Source: Sulfurivermis sp040755915
Lineage (GTDB): Bacteria; Pseudomonadota; Gammaproteobacteria; Thiohalomonadales; Thiohalomonadaceae
Length of the DNA: 64,000 nucleotides
Direction of reading: 5' to 3'
Assembly: GCA_040755915.1 (NCBI GenBank)
Contig: JBFLWM010000031.1
Location: forward strand, 1 to 64,000
Below the pieces are notes generated by a model. It was not told where the DNA came from. It did no database searches and saw only the letters and a program-made list of their open reading frames with translations. The position numbers and the translations under genes are program-made. Each line of letters begins with the position of its first letter. Within the stretch, counting starts at the first letter, position 1. Positions 46,708-56,078 of this stretch are shown here, in pieces.

Positions 46708-47622
46708 ATGCACGCCCAACTCAATCAGGTCATTGCCCAGGCCGGCCAGATCATCCTCGGCAAGGAACACCCCATCCGCCTCGCCCTCGCCTGCCTGCTC
46801 GCGCGCGGCCACCTGCTCATCGAGGACCTGCCCGGCGTGGGCAAGACCACCCTCGCCCATGTCCTCGCCACCACCCTCGGGCTGCGCTTCAACCGTATCC
46901 AGTTCACCTCGGACCTGCTGCCGGCCGATATCCTCGGTGTCTCGGTATATGAGCGTGAGTCGGGCGAGTTCCGCTTCCATCCCGGCCCGATTTTCGCCCA
47001 GCTGATCCTGGCGGACGAGGTCAACCGCGCCACACCCAAGACCCAGAGCGCCCTGCTGGAGGCGATGGAGGAGCATCAGGTCAGCAGCGAAGGCGAGACA
47101 CGCCCGCTGCCGGAGCCCTTCTTCGTCATCGCCACGCAGAATCCTGCCAACCAGATCGGCACCTTCCCCCTGCCGGAGTCGCAGCTCGATCGCTTTCTCA
47201 TGCGCATCGAGCTGGGTTATCCCGATGCCCAGGCCGAACGTGCCCTGCTCGCCGGCAGCGATCGGCGCGAGCTGCTCGCCGGACTGCAGCCGGTGATGAC
47301 ACCGGAACAGCTGGTGCAGGCGCAGGCCCGGGTGCGGGCCGTGAAGGCCAGCCCGGCGCTGCTGGATTATGTCCAGGCCCTGCTGGAATACTCACGCCGT
47401 TCCCCCCGCTTCCTCACCGGCCTGTCGCCGCGTGCCGGCCTGGCCCTGTTGGCCGGGGCACGGGCCTGGGCCCTGCTGAACGGACGCGACTTCGTTCTGC
47501 CGGAGGACGTGCAGGCCGTGCTGCCCCATGTGGTCGGCCACCGCCTGCAGCAGGTGCAGGCCGATGGCGCCGGCGGCAGCACGGTGCTGGCGGCCTGGTT
47601 CAACGAGGTCGCCATCCCCTGA
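46708..47622 (+). CDS. MoxR-family AAA+ ATPase
   Basis: 304 residues of the MoxR/RavA class: HLLIEDLPGVGKTTLAHVLA (Walker A), QLILADEVNRATPKTQSALL (Walker B), ATQNPANQIGTFPLPESQLDRF (sensor 1 region) and the C-terminal lid with LSPRAGLALLAGARAWAL. It is first in a three-gene operon with a DUF58 protein and a TgpA-like protein, the usual MoxR-DUF58-transglutaminase set. Confidence 0.9.
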   Translation: MHAQLNQVIAQAGQIILGKEHPIRLALACLLARGHLLIEDLPGVGKTTLAHVLATTLGLRFNRIQFTSDLLPADILGVSVYERESGEFRFHPGPIFAQLILADEVNRATPKTQSALLEAMEEHQVSSEGETRPLPEPFFVIATQNPANQIGTFPLPESQLDRFLMRIELGYPDAQAERALLAGSDRRELLAGLQPVMTPEQLVQAQARVRAVKASPALLDYVQALLEYSRRSPRFLTGLSPRAGLALLAGARAWALLNGRDFVLPEDVQAVLPHVVGHRLQQVQADGAGGSTVLAAWFNEVAIP

Positions 47623-47627
47623 CCGCC

Positions 47628-48590
47628 GTGGCCACGCCCCTCACCCTGCGCCAGCGCTTCAGCCTCGCCCGCTTCCTGCGCGGCCTCGGCACCGAAACCG
47701 GTCCGGTCACCCTGGACCGGCGCCGGATCTATATTTTGCCGACGCGGCAGGGGTTGCTGCTCGGCGCGGTGCTGCTCGCCATCCTGCTCGGCGCCATCAA
47801 CTACGACAACGGCCTCGCCTTCGCCCTGGTGTTCCTGCTCACCGGGCTGGGCGTGGTATCGATCCTGCACACCTGGCGCAATCTGCTCGGCCTGCGTCTG
47901 GAGGCGGGGCGCTGCCCCGCGGTATTCGCCGGGGAGACGGCGCGTTTTCCCGTCGGTGTGCACAACGACGGCGGCGAGGTGCGGCCGGCGGTCATACTGC
48001 AGGCGGCCCATGGCAGTGAAGCAACGGCAGACATGGGGCCGGGCACACAGTGGGTGGAGCTGGCCCGCCCGGCCCCCCGGCGCGGACGCCTGCCGCTGGG
48101 CCGCTTCACCGTCGCCACCCGTTTTCCCCTCGGCCTGTTCCGTGCCTGGTCGCCGCTGGAACTGGCCATGGACTGCCTGGTCTACCCGGCCCCGGCGCCA
48201 CAACGCGGCCTGCCGCGGGGTCAGCCCGGCATCGCCGGCAGCGGCGGTCAACACGGCCAGGGGCACGACGATTTTGCCGCCCTGCGCCCCTACCATGCCG
48301 GCGACTCCCTGCGCCATGTGCACTGGAAGGCGGTGGCGCGGGAACAGGGCATGCACACCAAGCAGTTCGCCGGCGAGGCGGCGCAGGAACTGTGGCTGGC
48401 GTGGGAGCTGCTGCCGAGGGTGGCGCCGGAGGCACGGCTGTCGCGCCTGTGCCGCTGGGTACTGGAGGCCGATGCCGCCGGCCTGGCCTATGGCCTGCGC
48501 CTGCCGGATCGGACCATTGCACCCGACTTCGGCCCGGCGCAGCGCCGCCGCTGTCTGGAGGCACTGGCGCTGTACGGGGAGCGGCCATGA
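47628..48590 (+). CDS. DUF58 protein (VWA-related partner of MoxR)
   Basis: 320 residues starting at GTG (47628). Two hydrophobic segments near the N-terminus (GLLLGAVLLAILLGAINY, FALVFLLTGLGVVSIL) anchor it in the membrane. The conserved DUF58 segment GQHGQGHDDFAALRPYHAGDSLRHVHWKAVARE follows. It is five bases after moxR and overlaps the next gene by ATGA. Confidence 0.85.
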   Translation: MATPLTLRQRFSLARFLRGLGTETGPVTLDRRRIYILPTRQGLLLGAVLLAILLGAINYDNGLAFALVFLLTGLGVVSILHTWRNLLGLRLEAGRCPAVFAGETARFPVGVHNDGGEVRPAVILQAAHGSEATADMGPGTQWVELARPAPRRGRLPLGRFTVATRFPLGLFRAWSPLELAMDCLVYPAPAPQRGLPRGQPGIAGSGGQHGQGHDDFAALRPYHAGDSLRHVHWKAVAREQGMHTKQFAGEAAQELWLAWELLPRVAPEARLSRLCRWVLEADAAGLAYGLRLPDRTIAPDFGPAQRRRCLEALALYGERP

Positions 48591-50566
48591 TCCCGCTGCA
48601 CGGCCGATTATGGTTGCTGGGCGCGCTGGCCGCCGTGCTGTTGCCGCAGCTGTTGCGCCTGCCGCCCTGGCTTGCGGCCTGTTGCATGGGGCTGCTGGGC
48701 TGGCGTCTGGTCATCGACCTGCGCAACCGGGCACTGCCCGGCCGCTGGTCGCGCCTGTTGCTCACCCTGCTGGGCATCGGCGCAGTGCTGCTCGGCTACC
48801 GTACCCTGTTCGGGCCGGACGCCGGCCTTGCCCTGCTCAGCGTCATGCTGTGCCTCAAGCTGCTGGAACTGCGCACCCTGCGCGATGCCATGCTGGTGAT
48901 CTTCCTCGGCTGGTTCCTGGTGGCGGGCGGCTTTCTGGTGGACCAGTCCATCTTTGTCGGCGCCTATCTGCTGCTTACCGTGTGGCTGCTCACCGCCGCC
49001 CTCATCGCCCTCAACCATCCGGGCGGTCCGGCGCACCGCTATTACCTGCGCCGCGCCGGCCTGCTGCTGGCGCAGTCCCTGCCCATCATGGTGCTGCTGT
49101 TCGTACTGTTCCCGCGCCTGCCCGGTCCCCTGTGGGGCGTGCCCAAGGACAGCCTCGTGGCACGCACCGGCATTTCCGACCACATGACCCTGGGCACCAT
49201 CAGCGAACTGGCCGAATCAGAGGCGGTGGCCTTCCGCGTGCAGTTCGACGGCCCGGTACCGCCGGCCGATCAGTTGTACTGGCGCGGCCCGGTACTGTGG
49301 GCCACCGATGGCCGGCGCTGGGACCCGATACCGCGCGAGTTCCCGCCGGCGTGGTTTCGCGATGCCCCGAGCTACGAGGCGCTCGGTGAACCGGTACGCT
49401 ATGCGCTGACCCTTGAGCCCCACGATGAACACTGGCTGTTTGCGCTGGAGCTGCCCGCCGCCCTGCCGCCGGGACTCAACGTCAGCGCCGACTTCCAGTT
49501 GCTGCTGCCGCGCAAGGCCACCACGCGCCAGCGCTACGAACTGGCCGCCCATACCCGCTACCGCACCGGGGCGCTGCCGGATGAACAGCGTCGCCTCGGC
49601 CTGCAGCTGCCGGCGGGGCGCAACCCGCGCAGCCTGGCATTGGGCCGGGAGTGGGCCGACAGGGCGCCGGCGGACATCGTGCGCACCGCCCTGGAGCTCT
49701 TCCGCGCGCAACCCTACTGGTACACGCGCCGTCCGCCCCTGCTCGGCGAGCACGCCATCGATGATTTTCTGTTCGAAACGCAACGCGGCTTTTGTGAACA
49801 TTATGCCGCCGCCTTCGTCACCCTGATGCGCGCCGCCGGGGTACCGGCACGGGTGGTCACCGGCTATCAGGGCGGCGAGAGCAATCCCCTCGCCGACTAT
49901 CTCATCGTGCGCCAGTCGCGCGCCCACGCCTGGGCGGAGGTATGGCTCGACGGCCAGGGCTGGACGCGCATCGATCCCACCGCCGTCATTCCGCCGCAGC
50001 GCGTGGAGGCCGAGACCGATCTGCAGCGCTTCCGTTCCACCGATACGCCATTGCTGAATGCCGACCTCGGCTGGATCACGCGCAACCTGTCCCGACTGCG
50101 CTACGGCTGGGACGCGCTCAACAATGCCTGGAATCAGTGGGTGCTCGGCTACAACCATCAGCGGCAGAAGGAGCTGCTGCAACGGCTCGGCCTGCTGCAT
50201 TTCGGCTGGCAGGGTGTGGTGGCTGCGCTGTTCGGGGCGATGGGTCTGGTACTGGCGGCAGTGGCGGTATTTTTGTTGCGGCAGGGACGACCGCGCACGG
50301 ATGCGGTCGTACGTTTGTACGAGCGTTATTGCCGCAAGCTCGCCCGTATCGGGTTGCGACGCCTGCCGCACGAGGGTCCGGCCGACTTTGCCGACCGCGT
50401 GGCCGCCGCGCGACCGGACCTCGCCGAAGCCAGTAACGAAGTCAGTGCGCTTTATGTCGCGCTGCGCTATGGCGCAGCCCGAACCGAAACGCTGTCGCGA
50501 CTACGCGATGCCGTTGCGCGCTTTCAACCACGCCGGCGCCGCGGCTCAGCGGCGACCGCGGCGTAG
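48587..50566 (+). CDS. TgpA-like membrane transglutaminase (DUF3488/transglutaminase/DUF4129)
   Basis: About 659 residues. Five to six N-terminal membrane helices (DUF3488) are followed by a periplasmic transglutaminase-like core with GFCEHYAAAFVTLMRAAG (Cys), AHAWAEVWLDGQGWTRIDPT (His, Asp), then a membrane helix (VVAALFGAMGLVLAAVAVFLL) and a C-terminal DUF4129 tail. The catalytic triad is intact. Start is the ATG overlapping the DUF58 stop. Confidence 0.86.
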   Translation: MIPLHGRLWLLGALAAVLLPQLLRLPPWLAACCMGLLGWRLVIDLRNRALPGRWSRLLLTLLGIGAVLLGYRTLFGPDAGLALLSVMLCLKLLELRTLRDAMLVIFLGWFLVAGGFLVDQSIFVGAYLLLTVWLLTAALIALNHPGGPAHRYYLRRAGLLLAQSLPIMVLLFVLFPRLPGPLWGVPKDSLVARTGISDHMTLGTISELAESEAVAFRVQFDGPVPPADQLYWRGPVLWATDGRRWDPIPREFPPAWFRDAPSYEALGEPVRYALTLEPHDEHWLFALELPAALPPGLNVSADFQLLLPRKATTRQRYELAAHTRYRTGALPDEQRRLGLQLPAGRNPRSLALGREWADRAPADIVRTALELFRAQPYWYTRRPPLLGEHAIDDFLFETQRGFCEHYAAAFVTLMRAAGVPARVVTGYQGGESNPLADYLIVRQSRAHAWAEVWLDGQGWTRIDPTAVIPPQRVEAETDLQRFRSTDTPLLNADLGWITRNLSRLRYGWDALNNAWNQWVLGYNHQRQKELLQRLGLLHFGWQGVVAALFGAMGLVLAAVAVFLLRQGRPRTDAVVRLYERYCRKLARIGLRRLPHEGPADFADRVAAARPDLAEASNEVSALYVALRYGAARTETLSRLRDAVARFQPRRRRGSAATAA

Positions 50567-50570
50567 AGAA

Positions 50571-51935
50571 TTATTTGCCGATACAGAAACTGGAGAAAAT
50601 ACGGCCGAGCAAATCGTCCGCCGTGAACGCTCCGGTGATCTCGCCCAGGGCCTGCTGAGCCTGCTGCAACTCCTCGGCCAGCAATTCACCGGCACCGAGC
50701 TCCAGCTGCGCGACGCCTGTCGCCAGGTGGCCGGCGGCCTGCTCTAGGGCATCGAGGTGGCGGCGCCGCGCACTGAAAACGCCTTCACCGGCGGCGTGGT
50801 AACCCATGCTTTGTTTCAGGTGTTCACGCAGCAGGTCCAGCCCATCCCCGCAGCGGGCCGACAGGTAAACGTGCAACCCGTCATCGTATTGTTCGACACT
50901 GGCGGGATGGCCGCTGAGATCGATCTTGTTATGGATGAAGGTTATCGGCAATCGATCCGGCAGGCGGGCGAGAATGCTGCGTTCCGCATCACTCATGCCC
51001 GTGCGATCATCCAGCAGCAGCAACACACGATCGGCGCGCTCGATCTCCGCCCATGCGCGGCGCATGCCCTCCTGTTCGATGGCATCCATGCTTTCGCGCA
51101 GACCTGCGGTGTCGATGATGTGCAGCGGCATGCCGTCGATGCTGATCTGTTCCCGCAGCACATCGCGCGTGGTGCCGGGAATGTCGGTAACGATGGCACT
51201 GTCGCGCCCGGCCAGGGCATTGAGCAGACTGGACTTGCCTGCATTCGGCTGGCCGGCCAGCACCACATGCATGCCCTCGCGCAACAGACTGCCCTGTTGC
51301 GCGGCTACCTGCACGGCGTGCAACTGTTCCTGCACGGCAGCCAGCCGGGCGGCAACAACGCCGTCGGCGAGGAAATCGATCTCTTCTTCGGGAAAATCGA
51401 TGGCTGCCTCCACATACAGGCGCAGCTGGATCAACTCTTCGGTGAGCGCACCGACTCGGCGCGAGAACTCCCCTTGCATTGATCGCAACGCACTGCGCGC
51501 TGCCTGCACCGAGGTGCTGTCGATGAGATCGGCGATGGCCTCGGCCTGGGCCAGGTCGAGTTTGTCGTTGAGGAAGGCGCGCTGGGAAAACTCGCCGGAC
51601 CGGGCCGGACGGGCACCGAATTGCAGCGCGGATTGCAGCAGCAGATCCATCACCACCGGGCCGCCGTGCCCCTGCAGTTCCAGCACGTCTTCGCCGGTAA
51701 AGGAATTGGGCGCGGCAAAGTAAAGGGCGATGCCCTGATCTATGACCGCACCATTACTGTCGCGAAATGGCAGATATTCCGCGTGCCGCGGTACAGGGCA
51801 ACGCCCCAGCATACCTTCGGCGATGGTGGCGGCCTGGGGCCCGGAGATGCGGACGATGCCGACGCCGCCACGCCCGGCAGGCGTGGCGACGGCGGCAATG
51901 GTATCGATGTCGCGAGAGGGTGTTTCCACTCTCAC
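50571..51935 (-). CDS. mnmE: tRNA-modification GTPase MnmE
   Basis: 454 residues. N-terminal formyl-THF-binding domain (DTIAAVATPAGRGGVGIVRISG), then the G domain embedded in helices: AGQPNAGKSSLLNALAG, TDIPGTTRD and DTAGLRES. The essential C-terminal CIGK is present. It forms a complex with MnmG, encoded at 24110-25999. It ends five bases from the convergent transglutaminase gene. Confidence 0.97.
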   Translation of the reverse strand: MRVETPSRDIDTIAAVATPAGRGGVGIVRISGPQAATIAEGMLGRCPVPRHAEYLPFRDSNGAVIDQGIALYFAAPNSFTGEDVLELQGHGGPVVMDLLLQSALQFGARPARSGEFSQRAFLNDKLDLAQAEAIADLIDSTSVQAARSALRSMQGEFSRRVGALTEELIQLRLYVEAAIDFPEEEIDFLADGVVAARLAAVQEQLHAVQVAAQQGSLLREGMHVVLAGQPNAGKSSLLNALAGRDSAIVTDIPGTTRDVLREQISIDGMPLHIIDTAGLRESMDAIEQEGMRRAWAEIERADRVLLLLDDRTGMSDAERSILARLPDRLPITFIHNKIDLSGHPASVEQYDDGLHVYLSARCGDGLDLLREHLKQSMGYHAAGEGVFSARRRHLDALEQAAGHLATGVAQLELGAGELLAEELQQAQQALGEITGAFTADDLLGRIFSSFCIGK

Positions 51936-51948
51936 GCTCTTGGCAAGG

Positions 51949-53571
51949 TCAGGCCTTCACCACGTAGCGGGTGATGTACCACTGCTGGGCGACGGACAAC
52001 ACGTTGTTGACCACCCAGTACAGCACCAGGCCGGAGGGGAAGAAGGCAAAGAAGAAGGTGAACACGATGGGCAGGGCCATCATCACCTTGGCCTGGATCG
52101 GATCCATCGGCGTCGGATTCAGACGGTGCTGGATCAGCATGCTGATACCCATCAGGATCGGCAGCACGTAATAGGGGTCCATGGTGGACAGGTCCTTGAT
52201 CCACAGGATCCACGGCGCCTGGCGCAATTCGACGCTTTCCAGCAGAACCCAGTACAGGGCGATGAACACCGGAATCTGCACCAGGATCGGCAGGCAGCCG
52301 CCGAGCGGATTGATCTTCTCTTCCTTGTACAGCTTCATCATCGCTTCGTTGAGCTTCTGGCGATCATCGCCATAACGCTCCTTCAGCGCCTGCATGCGCG
52401 GGGTCATCTTGCGCATATGGGCCATGGACTTGTAGCTGGTGGCGGACAGCTTGAAGAAGGCCAGCTTGATCAGCAGGGTCAGGATCACGATGGACCAGCC
52501 CCAGTTATCCACCAGCTTGTTGATCTGCTTGAGCAGCCAGAAGATCGGATCGGCGATGAAGGTGAGCTTGCCGTAGTCGACGGTGAGCGCCAGACCATCG
52601 GCGATATCGCTCATCTCCGCCTGCAGCTTGGGACCGACATACAGGCGGGCCTGGTAACGCCCTTCTGCGCCGGGCGCCACCTGCATGCCCTGATCGATCA
52701 TGCCGAGCAGGTAGCGATTGTTGCCCAGGGCACGACTGTAGTAATCGTGCTGCGCCTGCTGCGGCGGGATCCAGGCACCGACGAAGTAGTGCTGGATCAT
52801 GGCGGCCCAACCGCCGGTCAGGGTACGGTTGAAGGCTGCCTTGTCCATGGCATCGAAATCGACCTTCTCGTATTTCAGCTCTTCGCCGTGTACCACGCCG
52901 CCGGTATAGGTGTAGATGCCGAAGGCGCCGGTGCTTTCGGTCGGACGCTGGCGCTGCAACTGATAATACGCGTGGGCAGCCCAGGGCTGCTGGGTCTGGT
53001 TGCGCACGGCATAGTCCACGTTCACTACGTAGTCGCCACGGTGGAAGGTGTAGATCTTGTCCACCTCCACACCCTGGCCATCACGCCATTGCAGGCGTAC
53101 CTGCAGTTCTTCCTGACCGTCAGCCAGACGGTATTCGTCCTGCGCGGCCTGGTAGACGGCATAGTGGTCGGGCACCTGCCCGGCTGTGGTCGCGCTGCCG
53201 GGACGCAGGCCGGACTGGGCGATGAACAACAGCGTGTTGCTGTCATCCAGCAGGCGGGTCGGCTCGTCCTTCTTGTCCAGCGATACCGGGTATTTGATCA
53301 GGTCGGCGCGGCGCAGGTCACCGCCCTGGGTGTCGATCTCCACGGTGTAGACATCGGTGTAGACGCGGACACGCTTGGCGCTTGCCAGGCCCTCGCGCAT
53401 TTCCGGGACGACGGCCGCGGAGCTGGTGGGCAGATCGTTGGCGGCTGCCGGTGCCTGCGCGGTGGCTACCGGCACGGGCGGCTGCGGCCCGTAATCCTTT
53501 TGCCATGCCTGGTAGAGCATGAGCAGGACAAAGGAAAGCGCAATGACGAGCAGCAGGCGTTGGAAGTCCAT
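51949..53571 (-). CDS. yidC: Membrane protein insertase YidC
   Basis: 540 residues with the N-terminal membrane anchor (RLLLVIALSFVLLMLYQAW), the large periplasmic P1 domain, and the conserved C-terminal five-helix core (KLAFFKLSATSYKSMAHMR, NPLGGCLPILVQIPVFIALY, VFTFFFAFFPSGLVLYWVVNN). It is placed between mnmE and yidD as usual. Confidence 0.97.
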   Translation of the reverse strand: MDFQRLLLVIALSFVLLMLYQAWQKDYGPQPPVPVATAQAPAAANDLPTSSAAVVPEMREGLASAKRVRVYTDVYTVEIDTQGGDLRRADLIKYPVSLDKKDEPTRLLDDSNTLLFIAQSGLRPGSATTAGQVPDHYAVYQAAQDEYRLADGQEELQVRLQWRDGQGVEVDKIYTFHRGDYVVNVDYAVRNQTQQPWAAHAYYQLQRQRPTESTGAFGIYTYTGGVVHGEELKYEKVDFDAMDKAAFNRTLTGGWAAMIQHYFVGAWIPPQQAQHDYYSRALGNNRYLLGMIDQGMQVAPGAEGRYQARLYVGPKLQAEMSDIADGLALTVDYGKLTFIADPIFWLLKQINKLVDNWGWSIVILTLLIKLAFFKLSATSYKSMAHMRKMTPRMQALKERYGDDRQKLNEAMMKLYKEEKINPLGGCLPILVQIPVFIALYWVLLESVELRQAPWILWIKDLSTMDPYYVLPILMGISMLIQHRLNPTPMDPIQAKVMMALPIVFTFFFAFFPSGLVLYWVVNNVLSVAQQWYITRYVVKA

Positions 53572-53577
53572 GGGTGT

Positions 53578-53799
53578 TTAGTCTTTCTTGTCAGGTACCG
53601 GATCAAAACCGCCTTCATGCCAGGGATGGCAACGCCCGAGGCGGCGCACGGCCATCCAGCCGCCACGCCAGGCACCGAAACGTTCGATGGCCTCGTGAGC
53701 GTAGCAGGAGCAGGAAGGATGAAAACGGCAATTGTTGCCCAGAAACGGGCTGATAAGGTAGCGGTAGGCGCCGATGAGCAGGATCAGGATTTTTTGCAT
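53578..53799 (-). CDS. yidD: YidD, membrane protein insertion efficiency factor
   Basis: 73 residues with the family core LIGAYRYLISPFLGNNCRFHPSCSCYAHEAIERFG. Located between rnpA and yidC, 6 bp from yidC and overlapping rnpA by 16 bp. Confidence 0.95.
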   Translation of the reverse strand: MQKILILLIGAYRYLISPFLGNNCRFHPSCSCYAHEAIERFGAWRGGWMAVRRLGRCHPWHEGGFDPVPDKKD

Positions 53800-54149
53800 C
53801 GCTTTGCCAACTCCTCCCAGCTCCTGTCGATGGCGGCACGCAGTTCCTGCGAGGAGAGTGTGTCGATGCCTGCGCGCCCCAGCACCACGATGTCGATGCC
53901 GCCGAGTTGATGCTGGTGCAAACGGAAGCTTTCGCGCAACTGGCGGCGGATGCGGTTGCGCTCGACGGCGCGCCGTACCTGCCGCTTGGCGAGGGCTACC
54001 CCCAGCCTTGGGTGGCCCAGGGTGTTGGCTGCTGCCAGCAGGGTAAAGGCGGCACCGGCTACGCGCCAGTCCGCCCCCTTGAAGATCCGCTGGAACTCCT
54101 CCGGCCGCAACAGCCGGCGGTTGCGGGGAAAACCATACGCGCCGTGCAA
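53784..54149 (-). CDS. rnpA: Ribonuclease P protein component
   Basis: 121 residues. Core pattern RNRRLLRPEEFQRIF, GVALAKRQVRRAVERNRIRRQLRESFR (the RNR motif binding P RNA). Directly downstream of rpmH. Confidence 0.95.
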   Translation of the reverse strand: MHGAYGFPRNRRLLRPEEFQRIFKGADWRVAGAAFTLLAAANTLGHPRLGVALAKRQVRRAVERNRIRRQLRESFRLHQHQLGGIDIVVLGRAGIDTLSSQELRAAIDRSWEELAKRCKKS

Positions 54150-54162
54150 GACGCGGGTGCGG

Positions 54163-54297
54163 TCAGACGGTCAGACGGGCACGACCCTTGGCACGACGGG
54201 CGGCCAGGATCTTGCGGCCGTTCTTGGTTGCCATGCGCGCACGGAAACCGTGGGTGCGCTTCTGCTTCAGCACGCTGGGTTGAAAGGTTCTTTTCAT
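54163..54297 (-). CDS. rpmH: 50S ribosomal protein L34
   Basis: 44 residues MKRTFQPSVLKQKRTHGFRA through GRARLTV, the full normal length. First gene of the rpmH-rnpA-yidD-yidC-mnmE cluster. Confidence 0.97.
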   Translation of the reverse strand: MKRTFQPSVLKQKRTHGFRARMATKNGRKILAARRAKGRARLTV

Positions 54298-54362
54298 GAT
54301 AAGGCTCGTCCGTTTCAGGTAATCGGCGCGGCCCGGTTTCGGGCCACGGAAAAAAGAGGCGC

Positions 54363-54392
54363 AAAATACTGTGAAACCGGCCCGCTTGTCAA
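54363..54392 (-). promoter_or_regulatory. Promoter of rpmH
   Basis: On the minus strand a perfect -35 TTGACA (54392-54387) is followed after 18 bp by TATTTT (54368-54363), about 65 bp before the rpmH start codon. Confidence 0.55.
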
Positions 54393-54423
54393 TAATGGCG
54401 CTGCTTTGCCGACCATCGCAGGG

Positions 54424-54432
54424 TGTGGATAA
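54424..54432 (-). promoter_or_regulatory. Perfect DnaA box upstream of dnaA
   Basis: TGTGGATAA is the exact complement of the TTATCCACA consensus. It lies 60 bp before the dnaA start, in the rpmH-dnaA gap, and could mediate DnaA autoregulation. Confidence 0.75.
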
Positions 54433-54491
54433 CTTTTCGGTTCGGGTATAGACTGCCCCTCTTTTTCCGCACTCCACCCAGAGAGTACTTC

Positions 54492-55850
54492 GTGGCCGAA
54501 CCCCTGTGGCAGCAATGTCTCGAGCGTCTGGAAGACGAGCTGCCGGCGCAACAGTTCAATACATGGCTTCGCCCGCTGCATGCGGAGCGGGACGGGGACA
54601 CGCTTCGTCTGCTGGCGCCCAACCGTTTCGTGCTCGATTGGGTAAAGGATCGTTACAGCGAGCAAATCATCGGTTTCGCGCGCCAGGCAAGCGGCAACAA
54701 CGCCTTGCAGCTGGTGCTGGAAATCGGCAGCCGCAGAAAGCCCGAGTCCAGCCAGGCGCCGCGGCCGACGCCGGCAACACCCGCCAGCCGGGTGGCAGAA
54801 CCAGCGGCACGCAGCGGAGCCGGCTCCCGACGCAACAACCTGAACAGCAGTTTTACCTTCGACAATTTCGTCGAGGGCAAGTCCAACCAGCTGGCGCGGG
54901 CTGCCTCGGTACAGGTCGCCCTGAACCCCGGGGTGGCCTATAACCCGTTGTTTCTGTACGGCGGTGTCGGTCTGGGCAAGACCCACCTGATGCATGCCAT
55001 CGGCAACATGATCCTGCAGCAGAGACCGGGCGCCAACGTGGTCTACCTGCATTCCGAACGGTTTGTGGCCGATATGGTCAAGGCGCTGCAGCACAACGCC
55101 ATCAACGAGTTCAAGCGTCACTACCGCTCGGTCGACGCGCTGCTCATCGACGATATCCAGTTTTTTGCCGGCAAGGAGCGGTCCCAGGAAGAGTTTTTCC
55201 ATACCTTCAATGCACTGCTCGAAGGCCAGCAACAGGTAATCCTGACCTGCGACCGCTATCCCAAGGAGGTCGACGGGCTGGAGGAGCGACTCAAGTCGCG
55301 CTTCGGCTGGGGTCTGACAGTGGCCATTGAACCGCCGGAACTGGAAACGCGCGTTGCCATTCTGATGAGCAAGGCCCAGCAGGTAGGTGCCGCCCTCCCC
55401 CCGGAAGTGGCGTTCTTTATCGCCAAGCGCATCCGCTCCAATATCCGCGAGCTGGAAGGTGCGCTACGCCGCGTCATTGCCAATGCCCATTTCACCGCAC
55501 GGCCCATTACCCTGGATTTTGCCAAGGAGGCGCTGAGCGACCTCCTCGCATTGCAGGAAAAACTGGTTACCATCGAAAACATTCAAAAGACGGTGGCGGA
55601 GTATTATAAGATTCGCGTGGCGGATCTTCTGTCCAAGCGGCGCAGCCGTTCCGTAGCGAGACCACGGCAACTGGCCATGGCATTGGCGAAGGAACTGACC
55701 AATCACAGCCTGCCGGAGATCGGCGATGCATTTGGTGGCCGCGACCATACGACGGTGATTCACGCCTGCCGCAAGATTCAGGAACTGCGGGAGGCTGAGC
55801 CCCGTATCGGTGAAGACTACGCCAACCTGTTGAGAACCCTGTCCACTTGA
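54492..55850 (+). CDS. dnaA: Chromosomal replication initiator DnaA
   Basis: About 452 residues from a GTG start (54492), giving VAEPLWQQCLERLEDELP, the normal domain I. Domain III has NPLFLYGGVGLGKTHLMHAIGN (Walker A) and ALLIDDIQFFAGKE (Walker B), and domain IV ends with the DnaA-box-binding signature GGRDHTTVIHACRKI. A longer in-frame extension upstream lacks family similarity. Confidence 0.97.
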   Translation: MAEPLWQQCLERLEDELPAQQFNTWLRPLHAERDGDTLRLLAPNRFVLDWVKDRYSEQIIGFARQASGNNALQLVLEIGSRRKPESSQAPRPTPATPASRVAEPAARSGAGSRRNNLNSSFTFDNFVEGKSNQLARAASVQVALNPGVAYNPLFLYGGVGLGKTHLMHAIGNMILQQRPGANVVYLHSERFVADMVKALQHNAINEFKRHYRSVDALLIDDIQFFAGKERSQEEFFHTFNALLEGQQQVILTCDRYPKEVDGLEERLKSRFGWGLTVAIEPPELETRVAILMSKAQQVGAALPPEVAFFIAKRIRSNIRELEGALRRVIANAHFTARPITLDFAKEALSDLLALQEKLVTIENIQKTVAEYYKIRVADLLSKRRSRSVARPRQLAMALAKELTNHSLPEIGDAFGGRDHTTVIHACRKIQELREAEPRIGEDYANLLRTLST

Positions 55851-56078
55851 TGGGGGCAGGTTGTGGATAATTTCGGTGATTTTTTTGCTGTGGATAAAAT
55901 GGGTTGTTATCCACAAGAAATACAGAGTTACGCACCCATTGAAGCAACGGTTGTGTTGTGTGTAACCTTATGATTAATAAATATTTAATTGTTTTATACA
56001 CAGACTTCGCCAACACAATAGCAGTAACAACAGGTTTACATATTTAAAAACCAATAACTAAGTGATGGGGCAAAGGAC
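55851..56078. other. Candidate replication origin oriC (dnaA-dnaN gap)
   Basis: Three perfect DnaA boxes: TGTGGATAA at 55862-55870 and 55889-55897 and TTATCCACA at 55907-55915. A one-mismatch box TTATACACA lies at 55994-56002. Between them a strongly AT-rich stretch (about 55965-56000, TTATGATTAATAAATATTTA...) could be the unwinding element. The location between dnaA and dnaN is typical of oriC. Confidence 0.75.
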
